Source: Phycisphaerales bacterium (GTDB lineage: Bacteria > Planctomycetota > Phycisphaerae > Phycisphaerales > UBA1924). Taken from it: DNA of 14,963 nt. Every line of letters begins with the position of its first letter. Position 1 is the first letter of the stretch. The DNA lies in assembly GCA_020054055.1 (NCBI GenBank), contig JAGVLZ010000027.1, positions 1-14,963 on the forward strand, written 5' to 3'. A program made the position numbers and the translations under genes. Positions 14,850 to 14,963 of the stretch are shown here, piece after piece. The notes beneath the pieces were generated by a model, which had not been told where the DNA came from, made no database searches, and saw only the letters and a program-made list of their open reading frames with translations.

Positions 14850-14855
14850 TACACT
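14850..14855 (+). promoter_or_regulatory. Possible -10 box (TACACT) before the last gene
   Basis: TACACT lies 6 bases before the GTG at 14862 and shares TACACTCC with the box at 473-480. If functional the transcript would be essentially leaderless. Motif match only. Confidence 0.35.
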
Positions 14856-14861
14856 CCAACC

Positions 14862-14963
14862 GTGAACGAGCCACGAAAGCCATTCAAGCGCCAAGGACCC
14901 GCTCCACCGGGTGGCCGGGGAGGATCGTGGAGGCCGGGCCCGGGCGGCCCACGGGGGCACGAC
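14862..14963 (+). CDS. N-terminus of a Gly/Pro/Arg-rich protein (3' end outside window)
   Basis: A frame opens at GTG 14862 and stays open to the last base, giving 34 codons. It starts MNEPRKPFKRQGPAPPGGRG and continues with Gly, Pro, Arg and Trp. Such basic, disordered tails precede the catalytic domain in some bacterial RNA-modifying enzymes (SpoU-type methyltransferases, pseudouridine synthases) and RNA helicases, but no domain is visible here, so no function is assigned. The start is supported by position after the permease gene and by a TACACT box just upstream; there is no Shine-Dalgarno sequence. Confidence 0.45.
   Translation, partial: MNEPRKPFKRQGPAPPGGRGGSWRPGPGGPRGHD

Noticed and set aside
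13203..14960. Minus-strand frame of 585 codons opposite tdk and the permease
   Set aside because: The sense strand encodes clear thymidine kinase and MacB-type proteins; the antisense product is Asp/Glu/His-rich without domains.
1..14963. CRISPR arrays, transposases, phage or defence genes
   Set aside because: No regularly spaced direct repeats, integrase or transposase motifs or defence-type domains were seen on either strand.

Overview
This is a GC-rich, gene-dense bacterial window. It carries nine complete protein genes or gene pairs members (FAD/Fe-S dehydrogenase, methyltransferase, four Liv transporter genes, histidine kinase, response regulator, thymidine kinase, MacB-type permease), one tRNA-Ser and two partial genes at the edges. 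Gene content and style (very large fused FAD/Fe-S oxidoreductase, Liv permeases with extra membrane segments, CHASE4-type kinase with a GGDEF-EAL response regulator, strong codon bias to G/C) suggest a planctomycete-like bacterium, perhaps of the Phycisphaerae. That assignment is an inference from style, not a database result.

Layout. Bases 2-448 hold the 3' end of a gene that looks like the C-terminus of an M14-type zinc carboxypeptidase. Then comes a SAM-dependent methyltransferase (514-1215). It converges on a 1083-residue FAD-linked oxidase/Fe-S protein on the minus strand (1274-4525, YdiJ/GlcD-like D-2-hydroxyacid dehydrogenase), with a dispersed-type repeat and a perfect 10-bp hairpin between them. 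Two further repeat-like segments sit in frame inside that dehydrogenase. Divergent from it is a tightly coupled livH-livM-livG-livF operon (4605-8679) encoding the membrane and ATPase parts of a branched-chain amino acid type ABC importer, without a binding-protein gene in view. A tRNA-Ser(UGA) follows 24 bases later (8704-8790).

The second half holds a two-gene signalling operon (8983-12806): a membrane histidine kinase overlapping by ATGA a response regulator with REC, GGDEF and EAL domains, so the output is probably cyclic-di-GMP turnover. Next are a type II thymidine kinase (12924-13475) and a MacB/FtsX-type ABC permease (13509-14810) with no ATPase neighbour. The last 102 bases open a Gly/Pro/Arg-rich protein running off the window.

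Regulation. Most transcription-unit starts have a TANNNT box 6 to 35 bases upstream and little or no Shine-Dalgarno sequence, while the internal operon genes livM, livG and livF have clear purine-rich ribosome sites. No CRISPR array, transposase, phage gene or evident defence system was found. The most distinctive features are the repeat-derived insertions in the dehydrogenase, the unusual inserted membrane segments in both Liv permeases and the atypical histidine kinase core.
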